Shown piece after piece: positions 12,341-24,655 of a stretch of DNA of 64,000 nucleotides. The notes under the pieces were generated by a model that was given only the letters and a program-made list of their open reading frames with translations, did not search any database and was not told the DNA's origin. Source of the stretch: Papio anubis. Lineage: Eukaryota; Chordata; Mammalia; Primates; Cercopithecidae. The stretch's first letter is position 1, and each line of letters starts with the position of its first letter. A program made the translations under genes and the position numbers. The DNA is taken from positions 32,033,159 through 32,097,158 of the forward strand of contig NC_044988.1 in NCBI RefSeq assembly GCF_008728515.1, given 5' to 3'.

Positions 12341-12373
12341 ATTCATAGTAAGTCACTATTCATAGTAAGTCAC
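12341..12373. repeat. 17-bp tandem duplication
   Basis: ATTCATAGTAAGTCACT at 12341-12357 is followed directly by ATTCATAGTAAGTCAC at 12358-12373. It abuts the right target duplication of the L1. Confidence 0.9.
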
Positions 12374-14135
12374 AATTAATTTTACCTTGAGAATTGTTTC
12401 TAGAATTTTCTAACACTGCTGAAATCACCGAATATATTCAGCATGTCACAAACCAGAAATGAGAATTCTTAGGTGATCAGAAAAATATCAAAGTTCATGA
12501 TGGATTTGCTCCATCATGGGCAAGTTACATGGTGCAATTAAATAAAATGTATAGCACATTCCAAAGGAGCAATTATTCAGCCACATAATTCTTGGGTAAT
12601 CTTGAGATGATCCCTCTACCTTCAACAATTAAAATGCTAGGGGTGTCAGCAACTTTGTATGTATTTCCAGTTGTTATTTGATAAAACAGTTATATGAATT
12701 TTACAAATCAAAATCCTACTTGACGGAGCCACAGAAATACAGTTTAGTAGAATTCTCTACAAAATAAATTGAACTATGAAGTAAGAGGAACTTAGTGAGC
12801 ACCTACAGCATAAAAAGCAAAGAAAAATGAAAACAAAATAAATCAGACATAAATCAGATGGGCACCTCAGTGTGTGCCATGAAAAGGTCTGAGAAGCCCT
12901 CTAGAAAGCATGACAAACTTCCTCTGCTACAACAAAATAATCATTACATTCTCTCTGTGAGGATAAGAAGAGAACAACAACTGTGCTAGGCCTACAAAAT
13001 TATTCTGCAGCATAAGAAAAACATATTAAGTAATAGTAAGGATCTGAAATAAAAATCACCTTTCTAAAACAACTGTATGGCAAGACATAAATTTTAATTG
13101 TATACTTCAAGTTCTCAGTAAGATAAAAGGAGACACTGTCCTTTTAAGGTAAAATATTACAAGAGGAGTACAGGCTAAGATAAAGCTAACCTTTATGAAA
13201 ATTACAAATATGGTAATTAAAAACTATAATTGGTGTAACCTTAAATTACTTTGAAATTTATTTTGCTATATGGTAAAAAGTAATATCTCACTTTTTTATC
13301 CCTGAAAATTTTGCTATATAATATTTTCTCCAGCTGATAATCACAGCAATTTTATCATATACTAAATATTTTAAACACTAAATTCTCTTCCTGGACTATT
13401 TATGGAATCACAAACTTACTGTCCAAATTTGCACCAGTACAAAACAATTTTAATTTGGATAGTTTTATACACAGTAAAACTGGTAAAGACAAGTCTCCCC
13501 TAAATTTTCTCCTTTTAAAAACATATTTTAAAATTATTCTTGAAATCATTTCATTGAATTAAACTTCCAACAAATTCAATTGAGATTTTTATTGAAATCG
13601 TATTAAGCAAATTTATTAATTCTGAAACTCAAGAATGAATATTAATTCTGAAACACATAAATGAAAAAAGAATCCAAAATAAAAGACACAAGAATATTAA
13701 TGATGATTATTTTCAAGTAATGGAATTTTGGGTCATTCCAAATTTCTTCTTGACACCTTTTTGTGTTTTTCATACCTTCTACAACAGACAATTATTACTA
13801 TTATAATCAAGGATTGCTTACCTATAATAGTATAGTAAATCATAGATTCAACATTGCAGAGAATTGAATCATAGAAATATCAAACTTATTTCTAAGGTGC
13901 TTCTAGAACCCAGGTGAAAATGATAGAGTTCATGATAATTAATGATGAGATGTGTAGGGACAGGAAAATATTATATTAATTTTCTTTTATTTCATAGGAG
14001 TCAAATGTTATTATATTTTCTTTATATTTAATCATTATGTAAATGCAGATTTAAGAATACATTTAAACATTTGAAGTACGATATGTTAGGAAAAAATCAG
14101 GATGCCTAATTTTCCAAATATTTGAGGATGAAATA
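12374..14135. other. Unassigned AT-rich stretch
   Basis: No gene is seen. Parts around 13540-13640 resemble very old antisense L1 (a GAGATTTTTATTGAAATCG segment), but not well enough to call. Confidence 0.4.
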
Positions 14136-14316
14136 ATATTAATGAACTCTACCATGTCTTGACTGCATATCATGTCCTATTTAATCCTCGGTCCACTCCA
14201 TGAGATGGGAACTATTACAACAGTGGTAAAAACAACAGCAAGCCATAAAACTTAGCAGATTTGGGGTTTTAATTCATGATTGTTTGATTCCACAGTGTTT
14301 TATCTTAAACTCCATA
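14136..14316 (+). repeat. MIR: MIR SINE, diverged
   Basis: TTTAATCCTC is followed by a CCATGAGATGGGAACTATTA segment. Near the end come an AGATTTGGGGTTTTAATTCATG segment and CCACAGTGTTTTATCTTAAAC, in MIR order and sense. The middle is degraded. Confidence 0.6.
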
Positions 14317-14379
14317 TATACTCCCTTTCACAGTACCATCCCACAATATCTCACAATAACATCCATGGTATGTGAAATT

Positions 14380-14905
14380 GAATACTTAGGTCTGTTTCTG
14401 TGATACCAATTCTCTTCCACTGATGATTCTGTTAATTGTATTTTGGAGGAAATTTTACTATCTGCATTAACAACAGTGAATCTTTCCAACCTGCAACACA
14501 ATATGTTTCTACATTTATCCAAGTTTTTCATGGATTTTTGTAAAGTTGTAAAGTTTCTTCATGTAGATCCCTAGACACTTATGAAGGCTATTCCTAGAGA
14601 TTTTATATTTACAGCAACAACTTAAACAGAACTTATCCCATTACATGTTCTACTATGTTTTTGCTCATCTGTGATCATGTTATTGATTTTTGTATATTTG
14701 TTTTGAAAATCTGGTCACTTAGCTAAACTCTCAATAATTCCATTTTTTTCAATTGATTCTCTTTAGTTTTTCTGGCTAGACAATCATATCAGCTATATAT
14801 TTTATTTCTTCCCTTCTTTCTTATTTTTGATGATTGTTACTGAATTGGTTAGAATTTTCCAGAATAGTAATTGTTTATAGCAGGTGTCTTTGTCCTGGTC
14901 CTGAC
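14380..14905 (-). mobile_element. Old L1M ORF2 fragment
   Basis: The antisense ORF2 order is visible: a TTTGTAAAGTTGTAAAGTTTC segment, TTCCTAGAGATTTTATATT, GATTTTTGTATATTTG, a GACAATCATATCAGC segment, and the end GTGTCTTTGTCCTGGTCC. It is decayed and lacks both L1 ends. Confidence 0.65.
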
Positions 14906-15180
14906 TCAAAGAAAAAGCCAGGACTAATTTTCAGCCAGTTTATTGGCATGCCTACAGGCAAATGAAGAACTACTGTCCTGACACCCCCAAGAAGCCCCCA
15001 GACTCCCACCAAAAATGTCAATGCCTGGCACAGCAGGGAACTTTAAAGAACTCTGCTTCAGCACAAAGGCTCCTGGCCATCCTGATAGATGGTGCCTACA
15101 CTGTGCTTAGCAGCGGTTACAGCTTCTCAGATTTCATAGTAAGGAAACAGGCTGTTAGGTGAAGGTATGTAGCTGTAAAC
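14906..15180. other. Unassigned, slightly GC-richer segment
   Basis: This segment differs in composition from its neighbours. On the minus strand it has a possible AATAAA at 14939-14944 with sequence beyond it, so it could be the 3' part of an LTR. A 66-codon plus-strand frame (14962-15162) has no recognised domain. Confidence 0.3.
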
Positions 15181-16549
15181 ATTAAGAAAGAATTCTTTTC
15201 TTCCCTAGTTTAATAGCAGAAAAAAAGTAGTTCGAATATTTTTTGATACAATGACGCACAGTTATTTAGAATGGCATTTAGAGAAGTTATGTTTTAGCAT
15301 ACAGAAATGCTATGATATGATAAATTTTTTAAAATCACAGATTTTATGTACATTTGAAAAAATATTTTTTAAATGCTTAAAACAAAGAGACTTAGAAACA
15401 CAAAGTATTAGTGATCATTGTCTTAGGGGATGGTTTTGGCTTTGTCTGCCTTCCAACTTTTTGTAGTTTCAAGTTTCCTCTACATAATGAGTCTGCAGTG
15501 CTTCTATACCAAGAAAAACCAAATGACTTTATGCTGAGAAATGAATGTACTTCAGTGCTCTCAAAAATGTTGACACAATTTGTATATATGTAAATTAAAT
15601 AAAAATAATTACTGAGAAACATGTGGGGGAAAAAAGTACAAGAAATCAGTATACACTGAAGCATAGACATGCAGCAGAATACACAGTACTAGAAATTATT
15701 CATTTATTATTTACATCCCTACATAGTTCTGATAAAGATTTCAGGTTGTTTACAAGATTTGATGAGGTCAAAAAAGGGAAAACTTCTGACAAATCTCCTT
15801 GGAGAGTACAGGTGAACTTGGCATACATCGGTCACAATGCTTTAATATTGTGCTATTTTAGTATATCCCTGTGCATACCAGTCACTCTTACAACTGCATA
15901 GAGTTCTGAATCAAAGCAATGTTAAATACATACTGACAGTATTCTGAAAGCACTAACTGTGCTAAGCCATAAAATCAAACCAGCACTGATACTTGACATC
16001 TTTTGAACCCACCTATTCATTTTACTTCCTTGTTAGAAGAGCTGAAAAACAATGTCTAATGAATCCTTTTCTTTCACTGTTTGTCTGTAAGCGCTCACTG
16101 AAAGAAATAAAGACTTCAGGCTTAGAGCCGCTTTCAGGTGTAACAAAGAAAATAACTGGAGTATTCTCTACTGCAGAATCACAAAACGTAATTGAAAGAC
16201 AGCAGTGGCCATGCATTCAGTAGTTAAGGGGCTATGAACCAAGCCACCCTCCACTTTGTGGAGATGAATGCATTAGCAATAAAACATGCAGTGCCAGCTC
16301 TCAACCGAAAGCTCCAACAAGATAATAGTCAAACTTTACCTGGTGTCCATGACATATAATTGGATCTGAGTGTGAATTAATCTAATAAAAGTCTTATATT
16401 CTCATTATAATTTAAATTAGCACAAAAATTGGGTATGTTACACTATGACAGTGCACTTCTGCCTAAATAACATATTGCCAGACATCTTTGTAATTACTAC
16501 AAACAACCACCAAGGAGAAGTGAGCCAAATAAGTTTACTAAGCAACAGC
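15181..16549. other. Unassigned stretch
   Basis: No gene, RNA gene or confident repeat is seen. Several 60-92-codon frames overlap each other on both strands between 15251 and 16223 and look like chance openings. Confidence 0.4.
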
Positions 16550-16725
16550 AATTAGCTTGTGAGATTTTGGTTATTACCTGTGTAAGCGTCAATTTGCTCA
16601 ACTCTAATCATGAAATGATGATGATGATGATGATGATGATGACACTTTTCTCATAAGGTTGTTGTACAGCTTAAGTGAAATAAAATGACCTACATGTAGT
16701 GCTTAGCATAATACCAATATGTGGT
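16550..16725 (-). repeat. MIR: MIR SINE carrying a (TGA)n microsatellite
   Basis: The order GTGTAAGCGTCAATTTGCTC, then the ATGATGATG run at about 16616-16642, then CTCATAAGGTTGTTGTACAG and TAGTGCTTAGCATAATACC matches the reverse complement of MIR. The trinucleotide run sits where MIR normally has a short ATAAT-rich stretch. Confidence 0.7.
16616..16642. repeat. (TGA)n microsatellite
   Basis: About nine perfect TGA units lie within the MIR described for 16550-16725. Such runs are often polymorphic in length. Confidence 0.95.
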
Positions 16726-17883
16726 TTTGTAATCACTGCATAAACTTGTGCTGGTCTGTGACCCTCTAGTGGAGCATTTCATTTCTCTCTTTAATGCAGA
16801 AAATGTTCTAAACAAACTACTACAATGCCAACCAGTATATTTCATAACAAGCAGAGAGCAAGCCTAAATCCAGCAATCCCATGAAACCATTTTAAATTAC
16901 TAGCAAATGGCCAAGGGACCAACCCAGGCAAATAGAGATGATAGCAGAACCCAGAGGTGCTGCTCCTTAACAACCAGCTTGAACATTCAGCCAGGATAAT
17001 GTGCTTAAAATGAATGGAGGTCAAGTGAGTAACACAATTTCTTAAATGCTAATAGGAAAATGGGAAGTGAATGTGTGAAATTGTCAGACTTGACAGGCTG
17101 CATAATGTTTCCAAATCCTTGCTGGGAAGTACAGCCATATCAAGGGTATTGCTTTATCAAATGATTCTTAGAAAAGTAAATTCATACCTCATGCAGCTGT
17201 GTCCGACTAACTGAAAATGTGTACTAAAGAGTTGAAAGGCCTCTTTTCTGACAATCCTCTTGAAAAGGTTCTGATAACTTCATAAAACCAGCACCTCTAC
17301 CCAGTGGAAGCCTGGCCCACTAATAGTCCCAGTGAAAGACTTTTAACTAGAACATCAGGTAAATTGATGAATTAGGGCTCCTGATTTTTGTTTGCCAAGA
17401 TGTTATGCCTTGATGAAACCCGTAGCAACTCTGAGTGCTGGAAACTGTGAATTTCCATAAATAACCTCATTTTAATTTCGCACTTCTTATAACTTTCAGA
17501 TCAAAAACCTAGACTCTGCTAGGTCTTCTGTGTGGTTCATCTGTTAGTTCCCGTGAATCAATCTATACTCATCAAATCATCTCTCTTCACAATAAAGCAG
17601 TAAGTTGACTAATACATTTGAAAATTCACAGAATGTTAGAGCTAAAAAGGTCCTTAAAATTTTCAGTCTGAAACCCTCATTACCTAAATTTTTTAAAATA
17701 TAGTAGTACAGACTGGTTAAGGCACTTGATCAAACTTGCACAGCAGATTAATTTCAAAACGAATAAGTGATACTAGCAATGAGCATTTTGATGCTTTTTG
17801 AATATTCGTGGTTTTCAAATAACTTTTAAAGCAGAAATTTGTATCATTTTAAAATAAAATCCTATACAGAACTCCAACACATA
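16726..17883. other. Repeat-poor stretch
   Basis: I recognise no transposon in this stretch except a possible ancient repeat trace around 17620-17760 (a TAGAGCTAAAAAGGTCC segment). No coding exon is evident. It could hold conserved non-coding sequence, but a single genome cannot show that. Confidence 0.4.
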
Positions 17884-17885
17884 TA

Positions 17886-17964
17886 TTGGTTGGTGCAAAA
17901 ACAATTGCAGTTTTTGTCATTGAAAGTAAAGGTGAAAACTGAAATTACTTTTGCACCAACCTAA
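17886..17964. mobile_element. MADE1: MADE1 (mariner-type MITE)
   Basis: This 79-bp palindromic element starts TTGGTTGGTGCAAAA and ends TTTTGCACCAACCTAA, with TA on both sides (17884-17885 and 17965-17966), as expected for mariner target duplication. The near-complete inverted repeat would fold into a hairpin if transcribed. MADE1 is the known source of the miR-548 family. Confidence 0.95.
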
Positions 17965-17966
17965 TA

Positions 17967-19110
17967 ATAATCAGAGATGCCTGCTAAAGGCCAGAGTAGG
18001 AATTGGCTAACCTAGCTTCTCCTTGCCCCTCTTCTCACTTATTGCCCCTCCCAAACCCTTTCCCAATTCTGTCATAGATAACTCCTCTGCAAAACCTTGG
18101 GATCTGATGGAGCGAACTCTGAAAACCTTTGTGCATATCATCATGGCCATTCTACCATTTCTGCTAAAATACTGGAGCTTGTTGTCTGTATCTTCACTAT
18201 TGGGTTATATCACTATTGGGGATTATCCTCTGTGCTCACTGGACACATCCCTGGAGCCAGAGGCTCCTAGATTCCTATCCCCCATTCCTCTTCCTTTCCA
18301 CCTGCTCCTGTTCCTGCATGTATGTGACTTAATTATTTCTCCTGCTGTTTCCTCTGCTTTTAGGCTATAGCCATGGATAACTTTCTTAACTGTTTTGGAT
18401 GCCTGAGCAAATCTATTTTATTCTAAAATATATCAAAGCAAAGAAAAACAGATTTTCTGGTTCAAAATGTCAATACTGTTTTACAGTTGGCCCCTTCTTA
18501 ACTTGGCAGTCTGTTGGAAGAAAAAAAATGGAAATGTTCTTTCCTGGGATTTCATCATTCTGACAGTGATCTGAGTGAACTTATTCTCCAGGGGCTTGAG
18601 AAGCCCAGCGTCACCAGTATGCATAGTCAAAACCAACATGTATCATTACTTTAGGCTTCAGGAAAATCATGGGCTTGAAAAACCAGTTCAGGGCATTCCA
18701 ACTGAAAGCAATAGACAGAAAAAGAGTATTCTCAATTTCTAATTGCCTTTATTTTTACATATACTACAAGCTCAATGAAATTCTTTTCATACTATAGTAT
18801 TTACACAACATAAATAATAATTTCTATTCCCTAGAATACCTTATTTCCCCTCTTCACTCAATGTTTCCTGTTGGCGTTTGGGAAAGAACAGTTTTTGCCA
18901 TGTGTAGATTATCCTGTACATCAAAAGATATTCAGCATCACTGGCCTCCACTCACCAAAGGCCAATAATGCCACTCTCCAACCATTTTGTGGCAAGCAAA
19001 AATGCCCCTGTATATTCTAAACACCTGCTAGGAGTATAGAACCATCCCTAATTGAAAACCAATCCCTAATCATCACTTAGTCCATTATTTCTTTCGTGCT
19101 TTTCCCTAGG
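17967..19110. other. Unassigned stretch
   Basis: No gene or confident repeat is seen. A 115-codon plus-strand frame (18023-18370) is C/T-rich and lacks recognisable domains. Confidence 0.4.
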
Positions 19111-19335
19111 CCAGGCCAAGTACCCCTTGTCCTGTTCCCATAACACCTTTGCATTTCTTTGGCACTGTCCTTAATAAAGGTTTTTAGCAATATCCATTTA
19201 TGCATCTGTTCCCATTGCCCTCCACCCCATCTATGAATATTTATATTTCATATCACATTTTGAATATCATATTTCGATTAGCCTTTGTATCCTATTAAAT
19301 GCTCAGTTAATGTTCAGCAAATAAAATGAATAAAA
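19111..19335 (+). repeat. L2: L2 LINE, 3' end
   Basis: The stretch TTTGCATTTCTTTGGCACTG, then CCTTTGTATCCTATTAAATG and a CTCAGTTAATGTTCAGC segment ending in AATGAATAAA fits the L2 3' terminus in sense, strongly diverged. Confidence 0.55.
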
Positions 19336-19879
19336 CAAAGATATATACCAGAGAGTCTAGTCTATGCTAAAGAAAAAAGGGGGAATATTTTTGAATTGTG
19401 CAAAATTTTGGTGCTTCCATCATTTCAACTCCCTGAAACTAGCCCCAAATTGGTAATTTTGGAAAAACTTTGTGGAGGCATTTGTCTTTTTTGGAAGAAC
19501 TCATATTATTAGTTTCTAACTGCTATTGAACCTCTTTACTGTCATCATTAATAAGAAAAAATCTGATTCTACCACCAATAACAAATCCATTCCAAATAAT
19601 TATACTAACCCTATGAAGATTTTGGTACAGTTTTAAAACCTCTGTGTGTAAAGGATTTTTTTTCTATTTATTACCCCTATGTAAAAGCATGAGGACGCAG
19701 TAGGTTAGCATAGTCAAACTAGTTGCAGAAAATGAAATAAAAACCCATATTTTACCTTAAGGGAATTTCAGGTACCAACACCAGATAAAAGGAGTATAAC
19801 AGTACATTAGAAGGCTTCATCAGGGTATGTGAATTATAAGAGACACACCTAAAACATAAGGACCCAGAAAAGCACCCAC
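19336..19879. other. Unassigned stretch
   Basis: No gene or repeat recognised. Confidence 0.4.
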
Positions 19880-20105
19880 GGACCCCTTATTGTATGAAGT
19901 TTCCACATGCTTCAATTTATTAAACTTTCACTATTTAATCCCCAAGAAGTGATACTAGTATTGTTTCCATTTAACAGATCAGGAAAGTAAGGTTCCCAGA
20001 GGTTAAGTAATCTCCCCAGAGTCACAAAACACATAAGTGGCAGAATCAAGATTTAAGCTTGGATCTGTCTGACACATCCACGCTCTAAAACACCATGCTC
20101 AACAT
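19880..20105 (+). repeat. MIR: MIR SINE
   Basis: TTTAATCCCCAAGAAG, then CCATTTAACAGATCAGGAAAG, CCCAGAGGTTAAGTAATCTC, CACATAAGTGGCAGAATCAAG and a CACGCTCTAAAACACCATGC end give the full MIR order in sense. Confidence 0.85.
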
Positions 20106-20279
20106 TTACCCACACATAGAGGGCTAGACTCTTTCAGCTAAATTAAAGGTACTTAAACATAAGCTACTATATACTATTATTGCTACAAAGTCACACATTA
20201 CACGGTCTTCATGTGTTACTGCTCCCACATCATGGCTGTTTTCCTAAGGGGAAAAGGTTTATGGGTTTTTTGATACCTA

Positions 20280-20485
20280 TAATGTACAGGTGGTATGGTT
20301 TACAGTAAAATTTTAGTTAATCCTTATAATAAAGATTCCTGTGTTTTCAGATAAAGAAACTGAGATTCCAAGGTTAAGTCATCTGCCAAATATTATCTTT
20401 CTCTGAGGTCACACAACTAAGGAAGACTCAAACTGGGATTTTACAAAAGTTAAGACCCACTATTCCATTGTGCTGCCTATATAAT
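20280..20485 (+). repeat. MIR: MIR SINE
   Basis: AGTTAATCCTTATAATAAAG, then CAGATAAAGAAACTGAGATTC, CAAGGTTAAGTCATCTGCC, GAGGTCACACAACTAAGG and ATTCCATTGTGCTGCCTA follow MIR. About 20 extra bases separate the GTTAAGTCATCTGCC and GGTCACAC parts. Confidence 0.8.
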
Positions 20486-21945
20486 ATTTTAAAATAAAAA
20501 CAATTGGAAGAGACTGAGTTTTCTAAGATGTATAGAAATATTGGCTCAGGCAGTATTTCCAAGATACCAAAACTTTAATTAAAATAGCTAATCCTGTTAG
20601 GGCAATCACTTAGGCTGGTAATCAAACCAAATGATAAAAATATTTCCAAAGAAAAAGAGAGAGGGAGATTTCCACTAAATTAATTAATTAATTAATTTTT
20701 TAATTTATTTTTCTTTATTTATCTTTTTTACAGAATTAAGAAATAATTTAGAAGAGGTTTTTTTGACCAATATTTCTCATCTTCAAACAAATTCTGGTCC
20801 ATTGGCCAATACTCAGGAAAAATTTCATGATTAATAATTATATTGAATTATGCAAATAGAGCTGTAGTTCTCATCTGACTGCATTTTGTGCTTTATAACA
20901 GTCTTTTCTAATCAGTAAAGATTAGTGACAATATGTTTTGTATAAGTAATTATAAAACTGCCATGGTATTTAGTACACTTCATTATATTTTCAAGCATCA
21001 GACTCTCAGGTTATTAAATTAGACATGCTACCACTGGGAAATCTGGCAATTTTTCCTAATTAACAATGACAAAGGGAGATAAAAGGAAATATTGTTTCAT
21101 GGTCCAAATGTACTTAGAAGGTAGGATCTTCTAAGAGGCACCGCGTTCAGCAATACTGGTGAAACACATACACACATCAGGCTCCACTTTCACTAAATAG
21201 CATAAAGGAGGCACTCAATAAAAAAGCAGTGCTAGATGAAATCTCTCTTTTCCCCCTATTTGTGCTTTGGATGCTATTTCAACACAATTAGAATCAAAAT
21301 GATCATTTAAGGAAATGTTACAAGTTACATGTGGTCACCAATGAAATCAATATGGCCTCTCAAATAACAGTTCCAATGGAACAAATTATGCATAATTTTT
21401 ACCTTCACAACTCAATGATGCTTGGAATGAAATCCCTTTATACCCTTTATGCATGTATGTCTTAGTAGTTAATGACTTGAAAAGGGGGGTGGTTATCAGC
21501 GAGATTTCTGCTACTGCATGTCCACCTCAACTTAAGGGGTCAAGAAGAGGTGCTGAATAAATGTATTTAGGTGCTCAAAGCACACTGTTTCTTAGCCTAC
21601 AGAAAAATGCTACCTATTGGGTCCTCATGCTCTTACATAGGGGTAATAAATGGAAAAAAGAATATAATCCTTTATATACAAAGGTCTTAAAACTGTATCA
21701 GAATCTTCATAAGTCTCAAAATCATAGTTTCAAAGAAAAAATTAGAGAAAAAAATTCTCAATTTCCCATCTCTCTCTCTCCTTTCCAATATAGAATGTTT
21801 TTCCTGGGATATTACCAAAGTAAATATGGGCAAGATTAGATACAAGGAAGTATTTACACTAAGTCATGAAAATTAAGTCATGGATACATATATATGTATA
21901 CACACATACACAAATATATATATGTACATACTTTTTCTAGAATAA
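20486..21945. other. Unassigned stretch with AT-rich simple tracts
   Basis: No gene is seen. At about 20676-20740 there is a (TTAA)n and T-rich tract. At 21885-21930 there is a TATATG/CACA/TATA alternating purine-pyrimidine tract. A 92-codon plus-strand frame (21561-21839) shows no family features. Confidence 0.45.
21885..21930. repeat. Alternating TA/CA simple repeat
   Basis: The tract runs ACATATATATGTATACACAC and on through ACACAAATATATATATGTAC. It is alternating purine-pyrimidine DNA. Confidence 0.85.
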
Positions 21946-22165
21946 TAATGATGGCTAACAATTACCATAGTGCTATGTGCTAGAAACTGTTCTAAATGCT
22001 TTTCTGCTAACTCATATAATCCTCATCAGGTAGGTACTAATACGATCCTCGTTTTGCAAATGAGAAAATGGAGGCAAAGAGACTTTCCCAAGGACGTAAG
22101 TGCTGGAGTTAGGATATAAACACAGGCAGTCTGGTCCCAGGGTCTGCACACTTAAAGGCAAGAGC
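21946..22165 (+). repeat. MIR: MIR SINE, nearly complete
   Basis: ATGATGGCTAACAATTACC, then GTGCTATGTGCTAGAAACTG, TAACTCATATAATCCTCATC, GGTAGGTACTAATACGATCC, TGCAAATGAGAAAATGGAGG and ACAGGCAGTCTGGTCCCAGG give the whole MIR in sense. This is the best-preserved MIR in the window. Confidence 0.93.
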
Positions 22166-22209
22166 TGCTTAGCATAGCCCAAACACTGCATGTGCTAATA
22201 CCTGCTACT

Positions 22210-22625
22210 CTCCAACTTCTTCAATATGCTCATCTTTGCTCTTCACTCCTAATCACACGGACTTCTTTTAGTCTATCCTATTCCCTATGCCAGTTGCAAG
22301 GCCGTTGAATATACTGTGCACTCTATCTGGATCACTCTGTTTGCTTCTATTCAATTTCAGCTTCTTTGTCACTTTCCCAGAAGCAGCCTTCCCTGACCTC
22401 CCTAATTACCTGCTGCCATGATTAGAGCTTCCGGCAGCACCATCAGCACCATACAGTCCTCCTTCAAAGATTATGATTATACTTGTCTGTATAACCATGT
22501 GATTGACATCACTTTCCCCCACTAAATAATCAGCTCTATGATGGCAGGAACTGGGTCCACTGCTGTTCATCCCCAGTGTTTCTGCCAGTGCCCCATACAT
22601 AGTATGTATTGAATGACTGTAAGGG
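22210..22625 (+). repeat. L2: L2 LINE, 3' region
   Basis: The order GCAGCCTTCCCTGACC, then CCCCCACTAAATAATCAGCTC, ATGATGGCAGGAACTGGGTCC, a GTTCATCCCCAGTG segment and CATAGTATGTATTGAATGAC is that of the L2 3' end in sense. The two short frames within are chance. Confidence 0.85.
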
Positions 22626-24655
22626 GAAATAATAAATAGACTGCTATCATAGCCTCTGAGCAGGTGTATCTTTCAGATGTGTTTTTCTGAGTTTGAAAAA
22701 TAAAAATTACTCATGCATAAAAGACAAGTAAAAGGAGAGGGTATATATCAAAGAATAGAGGTTAGAGAAGGATAGACCATGGGCCTCATTCATCTGTTTA
22801 GCTAACAATCACTAAGCACCTTCCTGTTAAGTATCAAGTAACAGAGATTGATAAGGACAGTTCTAGAAGGGAATAATTTGTGATGAGTAGTTAAACAATT
22901 GCAATATAATTTAAGAGCAACATATAGAGGGAAGAAGATGGAGCATCAACTCAACATGGGCTAGTTAGGAATGTTTCCAGTGACAAACAGATCTCTAGCT
23001 AGGTCTAGGAGGAGGCAAATGTATTTTTCAGGCTGGCTGGAAAGAATTAGATACAATCTTATGTTCAAAGTTATAGACACATGGGAGAACTCAGTGTTCA
23101 AGTGACTACAAAGGGTTTGGAAATGCAATAGTGTATGGTAAAGTTGGGAATGAGTGGGAGAGGAGGTGGCTAAGCATTGGCCACATCTGGGGGTAATTTT
23201 ATACCATGCACAATAGTCCTGACTCCGTGCATGATCAATGAGAAAAGTTTGAATAGTTAGTTATAAATGTATGACACACTTAATATAAAATGGCACAGAT
23301 TATTACTCTATGCCTAAATGTTTCTTATCTGAACTTTATAGATTCTTCATGCCTTCGCCATCCTGGCCATATTTGCCAAGGCTTTTCGTTATCTCTACAT
23401 TGGGGCCCTCTGGGTTTCTTTAACTTCCATGGCTTCAGGGATCCCCTCCATTGAGCTGATTCTGCAGACACCATATTTAACCCTGCACACTTTCTCAGTT
23501 TTATTCCCACAGTTTTTACTTTCATCTGGGCATTTTAACTTGGTTTTTGGCTCCCTTTGTCCTGACCATTCAGTAGCTCCCCATCGTGACTTCTCTGTAT
23601 GTATTAATATAATTTCATTCATGATTGGGGCCTCAAACTCACACTTCCTCTCTTGCTGGGCAAGTGAAAAAGTTATATTTATGTATATTAGAGGAACCTT
23701 GCTGGTAGCAATGTAGAAATTATATTTAGGTGGGAACTGGGGTGGGTACTAGAAAGGCCACTGAAGCCTTCCATGTATCTCCCCTCACCCTGACAGAGCT
23801 CTTCAAATATTTAAAAAGAACTACACTCTGGGAGAGAGGACCTTAGGTCCTGAATGTGGGTAAGGCTTCCACATACAGCTGTGTAGGTTTGACTACACAC
23901 ATAGGTTCCCAGCAAGGGGTTTATCAGGAGCTGAAACCCAGGCCATGCTCTTGTTTATCAAATCTTTTGTATCTATACAGAGAGAAGTATGTTTTTCTAA
24001 CTCAATAATAACAGTCCTATATTTAGAAGTCTAACAGAGCAAACAAAGTTTAAGGTAACTCTGGAATCACACAGCAGAGATGCAGGAGGAAAAAGAAGAA
24101 ACATCATTCCACTTAGAGAACTGAAGTTGTCTGTATCTTACACAATTGGAGCAGAGGTCTCAGCTGATTGACTGCTCCATATCCACATCCAAGTGAAGCT
24201 TGACAACCAACACACCCTGCCCTCTTACACAGAGCTTAAAACCAGGCTACTTCTCACTGAAAAGTAAAACGTGTTAGGGAAGCAGATACAAATGCAATGC
24301 TAGTGGAAACTCAGGCCAGTTTATAGAATTAATCACCACGCAATTGCATAAGAAACTTCTGTCAACCCTGTACAATATCAATCTAGTCTTTAAAATAATC
24401 TGCTAAGGATCATTTCTTCAAGGAAAACCAATGACATGAAAGAGAATAACCAAGAGAAATGATCAGACATTGACATCAGAAAAAATAGAAATAATTTACT
24501 AAACAAGAAAGATTATTTTAGAAGTTTTGATATCTTTGATAGAGAGATTTAAATGGATACTGCATCAAATGTTTGAATCTAGTTTGTGGGTTTAGGGTTC
24601 ACTATACCCACCATTCAATGTTTTTTTTTTTCAAATGTTTTTCAATTGTGTTCAA
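22626..24655. other. Unassigned stretch
   Basis: No gene or confident repeat is seen. The overlapping frames on both strands at 23325-23716 (66-95 codons) have no recognisable domains; some of this may be a very old repeat. Confidence 0.4.

Noticed and set aside
18023..18370. 115-codon plus-strand frame as a possible exon or pseudogene
   Set aside because: C/T-rich with no recognisable homology, and no matching continuation on either side.
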